64,000 bases of DNA from Paenibacillus sp. FSL K6-0276 (GCF_037977235.1 NZ_CP150276.1:1240001-1304000), one strand, 5' to 3'; shown: positions 32,310 through 41,848, counted from the first letter of the stretch. Numbers and translations: made by a program. The notes: generated by a model not told the origin, from the sequence alone.

Positions 32310-34538
32310 ATGACGGTAGATAACAGCAATACGGGAGTCATTACGGATGAGGCGGCCGCACAGCGGGAGCAGGAATTGATTACTGTAGCGATTGCCAAGG
32401 AATTGAACATTAGCCTGAAGCAGGTGCGTACAACGGTTGGACTGCTGGATGAGGGGAATACGATTCCGTTCATCGCCAGATACCGGAAGGAAATGACGGG
32501 TGAGCTGGACGAGAATGCGCTGCGTGATATTGAAGAACGCCTGGCTTATCTTCGCAATTTGGGCGAACGTAAGAAAGACGTTATCCGCAATATTGAAGAG
32601 CAGGGCAAGCTGACCAAGGAACTTCATGAACAAATCACCAATGCGGTCAAGCTTCAGGAAGTGGAGGACTTGTATCGTCCTTTCCGGCAGAAGCGTAAGA
32701 CTCGTGCTAGTGTTGCGAAGGAAAAAGGCTTAGAGCCGCTTGCAAACTGGATTATGGAGCAGCAGAGACAAGGGGACCCACAAACCGAGGCTGCGAAATA
32801 TATAGATGTTGAAAAAGGAGTGGAGACTGCAGATCAAGCGCTTCAAGGCGCACTTGATATCATCGCTGAGAACATTGCAGATGATCCTGCGATCCGCTCT
32901 TGGGTTCGACAATATACGGCAAGTCAGGGTATCCTTGTGTCTGAAGCTAAGGATGCAGAGCAGGAAACCGTATACGAGAACTACTATAGCTACCGTGAAC
33001 CTGTACACAAAATGCCACCTCACCGTATACTCGCCATTAACCGCGGTGAACGGGAGAATATACTGAAGGTTGGCATTGAGGTTGTCACTGACAAAATTCA
33101 TGCTTACATTGCGCGGAAGATCATTAAAGGCCCATCCCCAGTGAAGGAGCTGCTAGAAGCAGTGACTGAGGATGCCTACAAACGTCTGATTGCTCCTTCC
33201 GTGGAGCGTGAAGTTCGTGGGGAGATGACCGAACGGGGAGAGAATCAAGCGATTTCGATCTTCTCTGGTAATCTACGTAGCCTACTACTGCAGCCACCAG
33301 TCAAGGGACGCTGTGTGCTGGGTGTTGACCCTGCATACCGTACTGGCTGTAAACTAGCCGTTGTAGACGATACTGGTAAGCTGCTTGAAGTAGCCGTGAC
33401 CTATCCGACTCCGCCGAATAACAAAAAGCGCGAAGCCGCTGCTAAGTTCAAAGAATTGATCGCCAAGTACGGTATTCAGCTTATTGTTATCGGTAATGGT
33501 ACAGGCTCTCGTGAGACGGAGCAATTTACGGCAGAAGTGATTGCCGAAATTGGTAATCTAGAACTGGCCTATCTGATCGTTAATGAGGCTGGTGCGAGTG
33601 TCTATTCTGCTTCCAAGCTGGCGCAGGAGGAGTTCCCGGATCTGGATGTGGCAGAGCGCAGTGCGGCTTCTATCGCACGCCGTGTGCAGGACCCACTGGC
33701 AGAGCTGGTGAAGATCGACCCGAAAGCCATCGGCGTGGGGCAGTATCAGCATGACGTCTCCCAGAAGCATCTGGAAGAGAGTCTTAAGGCCGTAGTGGAA
33801 TCGGCGGTTAACCATGTGGGTGTGGATGTGAATACAGCATCTCCAGCCTTGCTCTCTTACGTGGCTGGCGTTAACGGAACGATTGCTAAGAATATCGTTA
33901 AATTCCGTGAAGAGAACGGCAAGTTCACGACTCGGAAGCAGCTGCAGAAGGTACCTCGTCTGGGTGCGAAGTCCTATGAGCAATGTATCGGCTTCCTACG
34001 GATTCCTGGTGGGGATAACACCTTGGATCGCACGCCCATTCACCCCGAGTCTTATCCGGTGGTGGATCGCTTGTTCCGTGCGCTAAGCCTCGATGTGAAT
34101 AAGCTTGGCAGCAAAGAAGTGGCTTCACAGCTGGAGGCACAAAATGCCGAGGAGCTGGCTGTGAAGCTGGATGTCGGCGTGCCTACGCTTCGCGACATCC
34201 TAGAAAGCTTGCAGCGTCCGGGCCGCGATCCTCGCGAGGAGCTGCCGCTGCCGATCTTCCGCACCGACGTGCTGAAGATTGAGGATCTGGTTCCCGGCAT
34301 GGAGATGCAGGGAACCGTCCGCAACGTGATCGATTTCGGCGCATTCGTCGATATCGGCATCAAGAACGATGGGCTGGTGCATATTTCCCAGCTCAGCGGC
34401 AGCTTTGTGAAGCACCCGATGGACGTTGTCTCCGTAGGAGATAATGTCACCGTCTGGGTGATGGGTGTTGACCTGAAGAAGGGCAGGGTCAGCTTGACCA
34501 TGCGTCCGCCGCGTGTTGAGGCGGGAAGTCTTAGCTAA
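32310..34538 (+). CDS. tex: Tex family RNA-binding transcription accessory protein
   Basis: A 742-residue cytosolic protein with the full Tex layout: N-terminal helical domain (QVRTTVGLLDEGNTIPFIAR), YqgF/RuvX-like RNase H fold (GVDPAYRTGCKLAVVDDTGK), helix-hairpin-helix repeats (HVGVDVNTASPALLSYVAGV) and a C-terminal S1 RNA-binding domain (GMEMQGTVRNVIDFGAFVDI). Tex proteins bind nucleic acid and influence transcription; the exact role in Firmicutes is unsettled (YdcI in B. subtilis). ATG 32310 follows AGAGGG. In B. subtilis the gene neighbours cmpA and sprT; here those lie 11 kb away. A terminator follows. Confidence 0.95.
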   Translation: MTVDNSNTGVITDEAAAQREQELITVAIAKELNISLKQVRTTVGLLDEGNTIPFIARYRKEMTGELDENALRDIEERLAYLRNLGERKKDVIRNIEEQGKLTKELHEQITNAVKLQEVEDLYRPFRQKRKTRASVAKEKGLEPLANWIMEQQRQGDPQTEAAKYIDVEKGVETADQALQGALDIIAENIADDPAIRSWVRQYTASQGILVSEAKDAEQETVYENYYSYREPVHKMPPHRILAINRGERENILKVGIEVVTDKIHAYIARKIIKGPSPVKELLEAVTEDAYKRLIAPSVEREVRGEMTERGENQAISIFSGNLRSLLLQPPVKGRCVLGVDPAYRTGCKLAVVDDTGKLLEVAVTYPTPPNNKKREAAAKFKELIAKYGIQLIVIGNGTGSRETEQFTAEVIAEIGNLELAYLIVNEAGASVYSASKLAQEEFPDLDVAERSAASIARRVQDPLAELVKIDPKAIGVGQYQHDVSQKHLEESLKAVVESAVNHVGVDVNTASPALLSYVAGVNGTIAKNIVKFREENGKFTTRKQLQKVPRLGAKSYEQCIGFLRIPGGDNTLDRTPIHPESYPVVDRLFRALSLDVNKLGSKEVASQLEAQNAEELAVKLDVGVPTLRDILESLQRPGRDPREELPLPIFRTDVLKIEDLVPGMEMQGTVRNVIDFGAFVDIGIKNDGLVHISQLSGSFVKHPMDVVSVGDNVTVWVMGVDLKKGRVSLTMRPPRVEAGSLS

Positions 34539-34562
34539 ATAAAGTTAATGATTTAAACAGAG

Positions 34563-34600
34563 AAAGCCATCTACTTCGGTGAGGAGTAGATGGCTTTTTT
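34563..34600 (+). terminator. Terminator of tex
   Basis: AAAGCCATCTACT pairs with AGTAGATGGCTTT around TCGGTGAGG, ending in six T. The A-rich left flank may let it also serve the convergent chemoreceptor gene. Confidence 0.88.
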
Positions 34601-34632
34601 CGTTTGAATGAATGGTATTGAAACAGCTTTAC

Positions 34633-36090
34633 CTATGATGGTCTCGTTAAATTGTCTAGCTTAGAAGCTAATTCATTTAGATTGCTGATGCTGACCACCG
34701 TTTCAGAAACATGTTGTTGCTGGACCTCAGCGCTCGCAAGGACCTGTTCAATAGCTGCTGTATTCTCTTCAGTAATTGCAGCCACTGAATTGACCTCACC
34801 TAGTACGAGGGTAGAAGCGTGCCGGATGTGGTCACTCCGATCCTTCAAGTCTTCCGCTTGTTCAAGCACTTGGTGTGTATTATTCCGTATGCCCTCGAAC
34901 AAACGAGCGATATCATCTGTGGAATTTCTTCCTGATTCTACAACAAGCAAACCGTTAGAAACCATATCGCCAACCTGCGCAATATTGTTTTGAATGGTTC
35001 TCAGAATCTGAGTAATGTCAGCGGATGCATTGTAGGAGTTCTGTGCCAATTTTCGGATTTCATTGGATACGACTGCGAAGCCTTTGCCATGTTCTCCCGC
35101 ATGGGCAGCTTCTATGGAAGCATTCAACGACAACAGATTCGTCTGCTCAGCAATCCCCACGATGCTGGAAACAATCGATTCAATCTTCTGATTTTCTTCA
35201 TTCATTTGTGTCATCAAGCCAACAGTACTCGTTACGATATCCGTAACTTCTGACATAGTTGCAGTTAAACGAACGATTTCATCTTGCCCCTCTTGCGTGA
35301 TTTGATCCGTTTAACGGCTTCTTTCGCTCATTGAGACGGATGCAGCATTTGCCTGCATAGCTGATTCGTTTAACTGCTGCATGGCATTTGAGATATCGCT
35401 AACACTCTGTGCTTGTGATTCCACTCCACTGGCTATCTCTTGAAAGGCGGTTACGACTTCTTTGGAAATTCGATCTGTTGTCAATACGTTGTTATGCATT
35501 AGGTTACTAGATTGACTCAGAACTCCTACGGATTCAGTAACACCTGTAAGAATGGTCTCCATTTCCACTTTAGCACGTTCAGCTTCGCTGCTGCTCTTAG
35601 ACATATTTTTGAACATTTTCGTACCAATCTGACTCTGATAGATCAGAACCAGTATCATGGCGATGAGAAGTGCATTAATTCTTAACACATCTACTGAAGC
35701 ATAAATTGGTTTTGTCATAAGGAAATAGTTGAGTAAGATCCAAGACATTACACCATTAAGGAGTAATGGACGATAGTTGTGATAGAGGGATACGATGCCT
35801 AGTCCCCAATATAGAATAAAAGTGCTTATGATGTTAGTCCCTGCATCGATGTAGAAGTATGAAATGATGTTAAAGCCAATAGCTGTTATGTACATAATAT
35901 AGGGGGTAGCCACACGTTTCCAAATTAGTATCGTACACAATAAACCAAGGGGAAGCGCTGCTGACATAATCGAAATTATAGTTTGCGGAAATCTGTAAAG
36001 CGAAATCGAGCCCAACAGCAAACAGCCCCAAAACAAATACATAATTAATTTGTTTCGCTGGTGTAACTCAGACATTTGATTAATGGGCAT
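34633..36090 (-). pseudogene. Methyl-accepting chemotaxis protein with in-frame stop
   Basis: The protein would be 485 residues: six N-terminal hydrophobic segments (MYLFWGCLLLGSISLY ... LIAMILVLIYQSQIG) without an extracellular domain or HAMP, then a signalling domain. The kinase-control tip [20 protein letters not shown] followed by [20 protein letters not shown] is intact. Translation is cut by TAA at 35311-35313; the frame resumes with the very next codon ([12 protein letters not shown]), so this is a nonsense change and not a frameshift. The stop falls before the signalling tip, so the short product cannot signal. The ATG at 36090 has SD GGAGTGAG. Confidence 0.88.
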
Positions 36091-36452
36091 ATTCTCACTC
36101 CATCATGTAATAGTATATTTCTGATTTTTTAGTTTAAGTGATTCCTGAAATGATGTCTATGATGTTATGTTCAGAACAAAGTTCGAACTATGTTGTTTAG
36201 GAGATGAGAGCAAGATTATAGGGAAAATCTCCCTGAAAAAAGTCGATAATTGCATAAAATCAATGGAAAGAGGGAATTTCTCCCCATAAATCGGGGTAAT
36301 ATCTATATTTGCTACCGAATCAGTTGAATTATAGGGAGATATTCCCTGATTTCCTTATACAAAACAGGGCAGACTTTACGATTCAATCGATGAGTGAGCG
36401 CCTCAGCTGATTGGGCGAATAAATGTCCTGATTTCTCAAGGAATCAGACCTC
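36091..36452. other. Gene-free stretch with type 2 repeat array
   Basis: These 362 bases between divergent genes contain three palindromic TATAGGGA cores (36216-36350). Apart from the chemoreceptor SD and an AAGGA before the PLP enzyme, nothing else is recognisable. Confidence 0.6.
36216..36350. repeat. Intergenic palindromic repeat array, type 2, copy B
   Basis: Cores TTATAGGGAAAATCTCCCTG (36216-36235), AGAGGGAATTTCTCCCCATA (from 36269) and TTATAGGGAGATATTCCCTG (from 36329). Each can fold back on itself; spacing is 53 and 60 bp. The last spacer (GAATCAGTTGAATTATAG) resembles one in the array at 23018-23160. Confidence 0.65.
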
Positions 36453-37808
36453 ATGCGAGATAATCTTGAACTAAAAAGGGAAGGCGACATCAACTTTAGC
36501 CCCTTGCGGACAGAGTGGACGACCCAGTTAAGCGCTGTGAGTGTGGATAGGATCGAAGCGGATGAGCGTGCATTTATGCGACAATCGATGTCAACGCCGT
36601 GCTTGAACAGCATCGTAGATGCTGAGGGATGTTACATCACGGATGTGAATGGACGCAAATATCTTGATTTTCATGGAAATAGTATTCATCAGATTGGCTA
36701 TAAGAATCCTTACGTCACTGAAGCAGTGAGAAAGCAGCTCGAAGACCTGCCGTTCATTCCGAGAAGATTCACAGCAGATATTGCGGTGAAAGCTGCAGAA
36801 GCCTTAATCAACAAAACAACCTCAAAGGACTATAAAGTATTATTCACACCTTCCGGGAGTGCAGCCGTAGGTCTGGCCCTTAAGATTGCTCGCAAACGGA
36901 CGGGGAAGCATAAGGTCATCTCCATGTGGGAGTCCTTTCATGGCGCGGGGCTGGACACGATCGCTGTCGGTGGAGAATATGTGTTTAAAAAGGATATGGG
37001 CCCGCAAATGCCAGGGATGCTGAAAGCCATTCCTTTTAACGGATACCGCAACCTGCTGGGAAGTCATTCCCATGAAGCAGTTGCCACCTTTTGCCTCGAC
37101 TATCTGGAGTATATGATTCAGCATGAGGGAGAGATTGGGGCGATCTTACTTGAGCCTATTCGGGCGACGGATACACATATCCCGCCTATATCCTACTTCA
37201 CAAGATTAAGAAAAATATGTGATGAATATGGGATTCTGCTGATTTTGGATGAGATTCCAACAGCGCTGATGCGAAGCGGAAAGCTCTACGTTCATCAGAA
37301 TTTTGAGATCGAGCCGGATATCCTCGTGCTCGGAAAAGGGTTAGGTGGAGGGGGGATCCCGCAGGCGGCGGTGCTTACCAAAACGCAATATGATTGTGCG
37401 GCGGATATTTCTTTGGGTCACTATACCCATGAGAAACCTGCGTTAGGAAGTGCGGCAATCTGTGCCACCATTGATTATATCGATGATATGAAGCTGCAGG
37501 AACAATGCATCAGCCGGTCTGATTTTGTAAGACAGAAGCTGGACGCGCTGTGGGCTAAGCATGCTTGCATCGGAGATATTCGAATCGCAGGACTACTGAT
37601 CTCTATTGAACTTGTGAAGTCCAGAGAGACCAAAGAGAAGGATGAGGAATTAGCTGAGCGAGTCCTGTATTATTGCTTGGAGAATGGTCTTTCTTTTAAG
37701 TTGTCTGGAGGGAACTGCATCACATGGCATCCCCCGCTTATTGTATCTGAAGAGCAATTAACGTTTGCTGTTGATCTTCTGGATGAGGGATTGAGTAAAT
37801 ATAGTTGA
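36453..37808 (+). CDS. PLP-dependent class III enzyme, PbfA-like
   Basis: A 451-residue fold-type I class III PLP enzyme. The N-terminus LKREGDINFSPLRTEW, and motifs LDFHGNSIHQIGYKNP, ISMWESFHGAGLDTIAVGGE, ILLILDEIPTALMRSGKLY and the PLP-lysine segment VLGKGLGGGG, match (R)-1-hydroxy-2-aminoethylphosphonate ammonia-lyase (PbfA) better than ordinary aminotransferases. PbfA turns that phosphonate into phosphonoacetaldehyde in 2-aminoethylphosphonate use. No phosphonatase (phnX), transporter or regulator of that pathway lies nearby, so the role is uncertain; another amine substrate is possible. The SD is weak (AAGGA). A terminator follows. Confidence 0.72.
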   Translation: MRDNLELKREGDINFSPLRTEWTTQLSAVSVDRIEADERAFMRQSMSTPCLNSIVDAEGCYITDVNGRKYLDFHGNSIHQIGYKNPYVTEAVRKQLEDLPFIPRRFTADIAVKAAEALINKTTSKDYKVLFTPSGSAAVGLALKIARKRTGKHKVISMWESFHGAGLDTIAVGGEYVFKKDMGPQMPGMLKAIPFNGYRNLLGSHSHEAVATFCLDYLEYMIQHEGEIGAILLEPIRATDTHIPPISYFTRLRKICDEYGILLILDEIPTALMRSGKLYVHQNFEIEPDILVLGKGLGGGGIPQAAVLTKTQYDCAADISLGHYTHEKPALGSAAICATIDYIDDMKLQEQCISRSDFVRQKLDALWAKHACIGDIRIAGLLISIELVKSRETKEKDEELAERVLYYCLENGLSFKLSGGNCITWHPPLIVSEEQLTFAVDLLDEGLSKYS

Positions 37809-37830
37809 GGTATAAGTAAGTTCCGAAGCA

Positions 37831-37874
37831 GGTTTCTTCCGCTCCGTATATGGGGTTGAAGGAACCTTTTTTGA
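37831..37874 (+). terminator. Terminator of the PbfA-like gene
   Basis: AGGTTTCTTC pairs with GAAGGAACCT across a loop, followed by six T. Confidence 0.7.
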
Positions 37875-38021
37875 GGTTCAAGGAGTGAAGTACCTGCTAG
37901 GCATGGCTAATCCAGAGATCTGAGGGATTCAAATTGAAGATAAATCGTACGTAGGAATGTGTACAGAAGGTGAAAGTGACGGAGGGGGATTTTGGAACTG
38001 TAGGAGCGATAGCATCCACCT

Positions 38022-38076
38022 TTGTCTTCAGATTTCTACCGCTAATAGCGGTTAAAATCAAGAAATCTGAAGACAA
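38022..38076. repeat. Perfect 16-bp inverted repeat with inner hairpin
   Basis: TTGTCTTCAGATTTCT (38022-38037) and AGAAATCTGAAGACAA (38061-38076) are exact complements. Between them ACCGCT-AAT-AGCGGT forms a second hairpin. No T run follows, so it is not an intrinsic terminator. Only one copy is in this window. Confidence 0.75.
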
Positions 38077-38162
38077 CAGCAGCCGGAAGTCCAAACATTC
38101 ACCGCAGTTACGACCCATACCTAAAGTTCAAAATATCAAGTACATGTTATACAGGAGGTGAA

Positions 38163-39224
38163 TTAATTATACGAATGGGATGGAGCAGCATTTAAAAAGA
38201 TCCGCAACAGCTCGTCTACCGCAGTGTCTAGACGGGAATGATTGTCGGTTGCAAGCCAATCTTCTTGAACGATGATATAGCTGCAGGAGCTGCTTTTTAA
38301 ATAGCTGTATATAATTTGTGCTTCGTCAATTTCATGGCGAGTAATTGCTGCCGGGGCCTGGTTAAGTTCACCGCAGAAAGTGTCCATAATCGCTGATGTA
38401 ATAACGGCTTGTAGGTGGGTAATATCGGGTTGATCGTATTCGAGCTTAGTATGCGACAGGATGCGGTTGCCCTTCAGTAGAATGAGTTTAAGGGTCTGTT
38501 CATTCATAGCCTCAAGGATTGCGATATTCTGATTCTCTTCAGCAAATTCGATGACCTTCTCTTTGTGAATCAGGAAGCTGATGGCTCCAATATAGTCCCT
38601 ATATTTGGCGGCCGTTTCGAAGTCATAGTTCTGCGCGGCTTCCGTCATCCTCTGCTCCATATCTTCGAGGATGCTAGAATCCGTGCCGTTTAGTAAGGCT
38701 ATAACTCTATCAATGATTGTATTATATTGAACGATGGCTTCTCCACCTGCACACATCCCTATGCATAAGCCAAGCGAATGGTTTAAGCATAAGGAATTTT
38801 TGAAGCTAGGGTTGCTGCAAAGGATTTTCGAGCTTTCTTTGATGCCTTGCACGGCTCGTTCCACGGTACTTCTACTTGTGTAGGGACCCCAAATATGGTT
38901 ACCTTTTTGGTCAGCAGGATCATAGGTTATCTCTAACGAACGCATCTTGTCATCCGCTTCTATTACGATATACGTATAGGCTTGTGGATTTTTCATTTTT
39001 CTATTGTACATGGGCTTGATCTCTTTAATTAATTTGCACTCCAGCATAAAAGCTTCAAATTCGGTATCTGTAAGGATAATATCCAAATCTTTAATATTTC
39101 GAACGAGCTGCTTCACTTTCGGGGAATGAGACTTCGAGTGAAAATAGGACTTTACTCTCCGTTTCAACTGTTTTGCCTTGCCAACATATATTATATGGCC
39201 GAGGCCATCCTTCATGAGATACAC
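38163..39224 (-). CDS. UvrC-like GIY-YIG protein lacking the C-terminal nuclease
   Basis: A UvrC homologue restricted to the N-terminal half: GIY-YIG nuclease domain (GHIIYVGKAKQLKRRVKSYF, then NRKMKNPQAYTYIVI), the Cys-containing region (SLCLNHSLGLCIGMCAG) and a UVR motif (AAQNYDFETAAKYRDYIGAI). Full UvrC has about 600 residues with an RNase H-like endonuclease and HhH domains, which are absent. The listed start is GTG 39224. The family alignment (LSEKLKSLPLTPGVYLMKD) extends about 15 residues upstream, where the only candidate is ATC at 39269 behind GAGAGG; no ATG, GTG or TTG exists after the stop at 39287. It may incise once, like Cho, or act in another repair step. Confidence 0.82.
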   Translation of the reverse strand: MYLMKDGLGHIIYVGKAKQLKRRVKSYFHSKSHSPKVKQLVRNIKDLDIILTDTEFEAFMLECKLIKEIKPMYNRKMKNPQAYTYIVIEADDKMRSLEITYDPADQKGNHIWGPYTSRSTVERAVQGIKESSKILCSNPSFKNSLCLNHSLGLCIGMCAGGEAIVQYNTIIDRVIALLNGTDSSILEDMEQRMTEAAQNYDFETAAKYRDYIGAISFLIHKEKVIEFAEENQNIAILEAMNEQTLKLILLKGNRILSHTKLEYDQPDITHLQAVITSAIMDTFCGELNQAPAAITRHEIDEAQIIYSYLKSSSCSYIIVQEDWLATDNHSRLDTAVDELLRIFLNAAPSHSYN

Positions 39225-39381
39225 GCCAGGAGTCAGGGGAAGGCTCTTTAGTTTTTCTGATAAATCGATAGTAACCCCGTCCTCTCATAAGATTGGTTTG
39301 ATAGTTTTAGTATAAGCTTGCAACCTTCGCTTGATCAAATAAGTCTAAATAAGGAAAACTCAAATGGTGAGGAGGGATCTT

Positions 39382-40131
39382 ATGCACAGTGCAAGAAACA
39401 TTGGAGGAATGCTTCTGATGGTGAGCATGTTATGGCTTACGGCCTGCAGTGTAACACCTGAAACGGGAACAGATCCAAAGCAGACACAAGAACAGTCTCA
39501 ATCGGAACAACCATTGACCTCAACGGAGCCATCGCAGACGACACAAGAACCAACCCGAACGGAGCAGTCACAGGAGACGCAGGAACCATCGAGTACCGAT
39601 CAGCCTCAGGATCAGGAAGGACTTCCACCATCAGTAACGGAAGCGGCGTCTACAGTGATGAAATCCCTTAGGGACAAGGATATGAACCAATTGGCCGCAT
39701 GGGTACATTCTGAGAAAGGACTCCGATTCTCTCCCTACGCTTATGTAGATACGAAGAATGATATTATGTTTACCAAATCTGAGGTGGAAGGATTAATGAA
39801 AGATTCCACGGAACGGGTCTGGCGATCGTTCGCCGGCTCTGGTGATTTAATTGAGATGACATTCGCAGATTACTACAAACAGTTTGTTTATGATGCGGAC
39901 TTCATTCAGACTGCCGAGATTGCAGTGAATAAGGGGCTTGGGCAAGGAACGACCCTTAATAACTTAAACGAAGTGTATCCTAAGGATCAATATGATTTCG
40001 TTGAATATCATATTGATGGCATCGATCCTTCGGTGGAGGGGATGGACTGGCGCAGCTTACGTTTAGTTTTCGAGAAGATCGGAGAGGACCATGCACTAGT
40101 AGGCATTATTCATGATCAATGGACACCCTGA
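39382..40131 (+). CDS. Secreted lipoprotein, unknown function
   Basis: A 249-residue lipoprotein; signal MHSARNIGGMLLMVSMLWLT then AC with lipobox WLTAC. A low-complexity linker rich in Thr/Glu/Gln/Ser (about 28-80) tethers a C-terminal domain of about 165 residues (MKSLRDKDMNQLAAWVHSEK, GLRFSPYAYVDTKNDI ... WRSLRLVFEKIGEDHALVGI). This domain is common in Paenibacillus/Bacillus lipoproteins without known function. ATG 39382 follows GAGGAGGGA; an upstream ATG at 39364 overlaps that SD and is rejected. It is monocistronic, with a terminator 10 bases behind. Confidence 0.78.
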   Translation: MHSARNIGGMLLMVSMLWLTACSVTPETGTDPKQTQEQSQSEQPLTSTEPSQTTQEPTRTEQSQETQEPSSTDQPQDQEGLPPSVTEAASTVMKSLRDKDMNQLAAWVHSEKGLRFSPYAYVDTKNDIMFTKSEVEGLMKDSTERVWRSFAGSGDLIEMTFADYYKQFVYDADFIQTAEIAVNKGLGQGTTLNNLNEVYPKDQYDFVEYHIDGIDPSVEGMDWRSLRLVFEKIGEDHALVGIIHDQWTP

Positions 40132-40140
40132 GAGTAAGAC

Positions 40141-40176
40141 AACAGGCCACGCTCCCCTAGGGAACATGGCCTGTTT
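40141..40176 (+). terminator. Bidirectional terminator
   Basis: AACAGGCCA pairs with TGGCCTGTT around an inner CCCTAGGG palindrome. It lies between convergent genes. Confidence 0.75.
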
Positions 40177-40213
40177 GTTTAGCTGTTTAAAGCGAGTCTC
40201 TATATAGCTTTTA

Positions 40214-41182
40214 TTACATGGCGCTAGAAGAATAAGATGCAGATCCGGATACAGGTTTAGCGATCGCGTTATATCCCTCTGGCAGATAAGTGACAACTGA
40301 TGCTTTTGTGATCACCTGTGCATACATCTTACCTGGCTCAGGAGCAGTCATACTAAAATAAATTACAGCTGTCTTGTCTTTACCGAATTCAATACGTTCT
40401 ACTACAAGTCCATAACCAGGATTCGGTAGGTTATTGACGGTTAGTGTAGCTTTGTTTACCCCTTCCCCTGCTTTGGTTAGTGTAACCTCAGTCTCGTAGG
40501 TTGGAGTAGTGGGACTGCCATTAGACACAATTACGCGTTTGGCAAAAGCAGCTGCATCATAGGTCATAGCGGCTGCTTCTGAGCGGGTGATTGCATCATT
40601 TGGCCGGAATTTACCGTTCTTATCCAGCGTCGCAATATGCGTATTCAGAAGGATCTGGAGACTGTTCATGACCTCTGTAGAGAGTTTATCGCCATCTGAA
40701 ATATTTACATACATCAGTGTAACAGGGAAATTACCTTTACTCTGTAGCGCCTGAGTCAATAAATGGGCGAACTGAGCACGTGTAATGGTTCCGTTAGGGT
40801 CGATTGTCCGATCGAGTGAGAGACCATTCTGCTTAGCAATCACGAATGCTGAAGCATACCAGGATTTGTCGCTCACTTTATCAAAATAATCACTAGCTTT
40901 GGAAGAGCTACTACCCGCTCCTGGATTCGGAGTCAGATTCAGACCACCGACGATGAATTGTATCCCTTGCGCAAAGCTCACTTTAGATTTAGGGGCGAAC
41001 TTATCTTTGTCTACTCCATTTATAATCCCCTCTTTATGCAGGGAGTTTATTTTTGCTTCCGCAGGATCGCCTTTCAAATCCGAAAAAGCGAAAGCGGATG
41101 CTCCAAATGACAGGCTTGCTGCCAGAATGCAGCAGGTTATCGTCATTTTTTTGGCATTATTGATGAAAATTGTTTTTTTCAT
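40214..41182 (-). CDS. SLH-domain surface protein with PrcB-like C-terminus
   Basis: A 322-residue secreted protein. The signal peptide (TITCCILAASLSFGASAFAF) is followed by three S-layer homology repeats (SDLKGDPAEAKINSLHKEGI; WYASAFVIAKQNGLSLDRTI; SLQILLNTHIATLDKNGKFR with NDAITRSEAAAMTYDAA) that bind pyruvylated wall polymer. The C-terminal 100 residues (YGLVVERIEFGKDKTAVIYF ... KMYAQVITKASVVTYLPEGY) resemble the protease-complex PrcB domain. The ATG at 41182 has SD GGAGGTGACG. It is monocistronic on the minus strand. Confidence 0.82.
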   Translation of the reverse strand: MKKTIFINNAKKMTITCCILAASLSFGASAFAFSDLKGDPAEAKINSLHKEGIINGVDKDKFAPKSKVSFAQGIQFIVGGLNLTPNPGAGSSSSKASDYFDKVSDKSWYASAFVIAKQNGLSLDRTIDPNGTITRAQFAHLLTQALQSKGNFPVTLMYVNISDGDKLSTEVMNSLQILLNTHIATLDKNGKFRPNDAITRSEAAAMTYDAAAFAKRVIVSNGSPTTPTYETEVTLTKAGEGVNKATLTVNNLPNPGYGLVVERIEFGKDKTAVIYFSMTAPEPGKMYAQVITKASVVTYLPEGYNAIAKPVSGSASYSSSAM

Positions 41183-41268
41183 TATGCGTCACCTCCATAG
41201 TCTTAGATGGTAGATTAGACCAAAATGTTGCATGGAATTAAAAATATAGTAAAGATTCAAGTAAAACG

Positions 41269-41848
41269 TTATCCGCGCAGGAGTGACTCGGCACCATCTA
41301 CATAAATCTCAGTTCCCGTCACATGAAAGGATTCATTCGAGGCGAGAAATAATACTAGGATGGCAACCTGCTCAGGTTTATTATCCCCAATTTTAGTGTC
41401 GATCGATCCAGGACAGACCGCATTCACACGGATGCCGTATTGCGCTAGTTCTAGTGCAGCCATTTTTATAAAAGCGACTTACCCAGCCTTGGAAGATGAG
41501 TACGCAGAAGCGCCGATGTTCTTCAATATCAAGTGTTTCGATAGGAGACCAAGTACCATTAATTCCGGCATTAGCAAAAATAATATCAATCTTCTGTACC
41601 TCATCCCCAACCTTACGAATACTTTCTTCGACAAGATCTGGATTGGAAACATCGCATTTAATTACTGTAGCTGAGCCTCCAATGGATTCAATCTCAAGTT
41701 TAGTCTCATAGGATTCCTCAGGGGTGCGGTCAAGCATATATACCTTAGCTCCGTGCTGGGCAAACCGTATGGCTGAAGCTTTTCCGATGCCTGAGACTGC
41801 GCCAGTAACCACTGCAACTTTATCCTACAAACGTTTATCTTTGATGAT
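41269..41848 (-). pseudogene. Short-chain dehydrogenase, degraded
   Basis: Pieces of one SDR gene: the Rossmann start VVTGAVSGIGKASAIRFAQH and NAGINGTWSPIETLDIEEHR, then, in another frame, SAYSSSKAG and MAALELAQYGIRVNAVCPGS, and the C-terminus ASNESFHVTGTEIYVDGAES. The segment between IEEHR and the catalytic Tyr, and about 30 residues after IDTKIGDN, are missing. In-frame stops lie at 41825-41827 (TAG before DKVAVVTG) and 41479-41481 (TAA before VAFIKMAAL). The SD GGAGGA near 41857 remains, followed by ATC codons and no ATG. The gene is clearly dead. Confidence 0.9.

Larger units (their letters stand above)
37809..38162. other. Gene-free stretch with structured element
   Basis: These 354 bases hold the terminator of the PLP enzyme gene (37831-37874) and a large stem-loop (38022-38076) set in Lys/Gly-rich non-coding sequence. 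No SD-linked reading frame is present. The stretch separates convergent genes. Confidence 0.6.
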
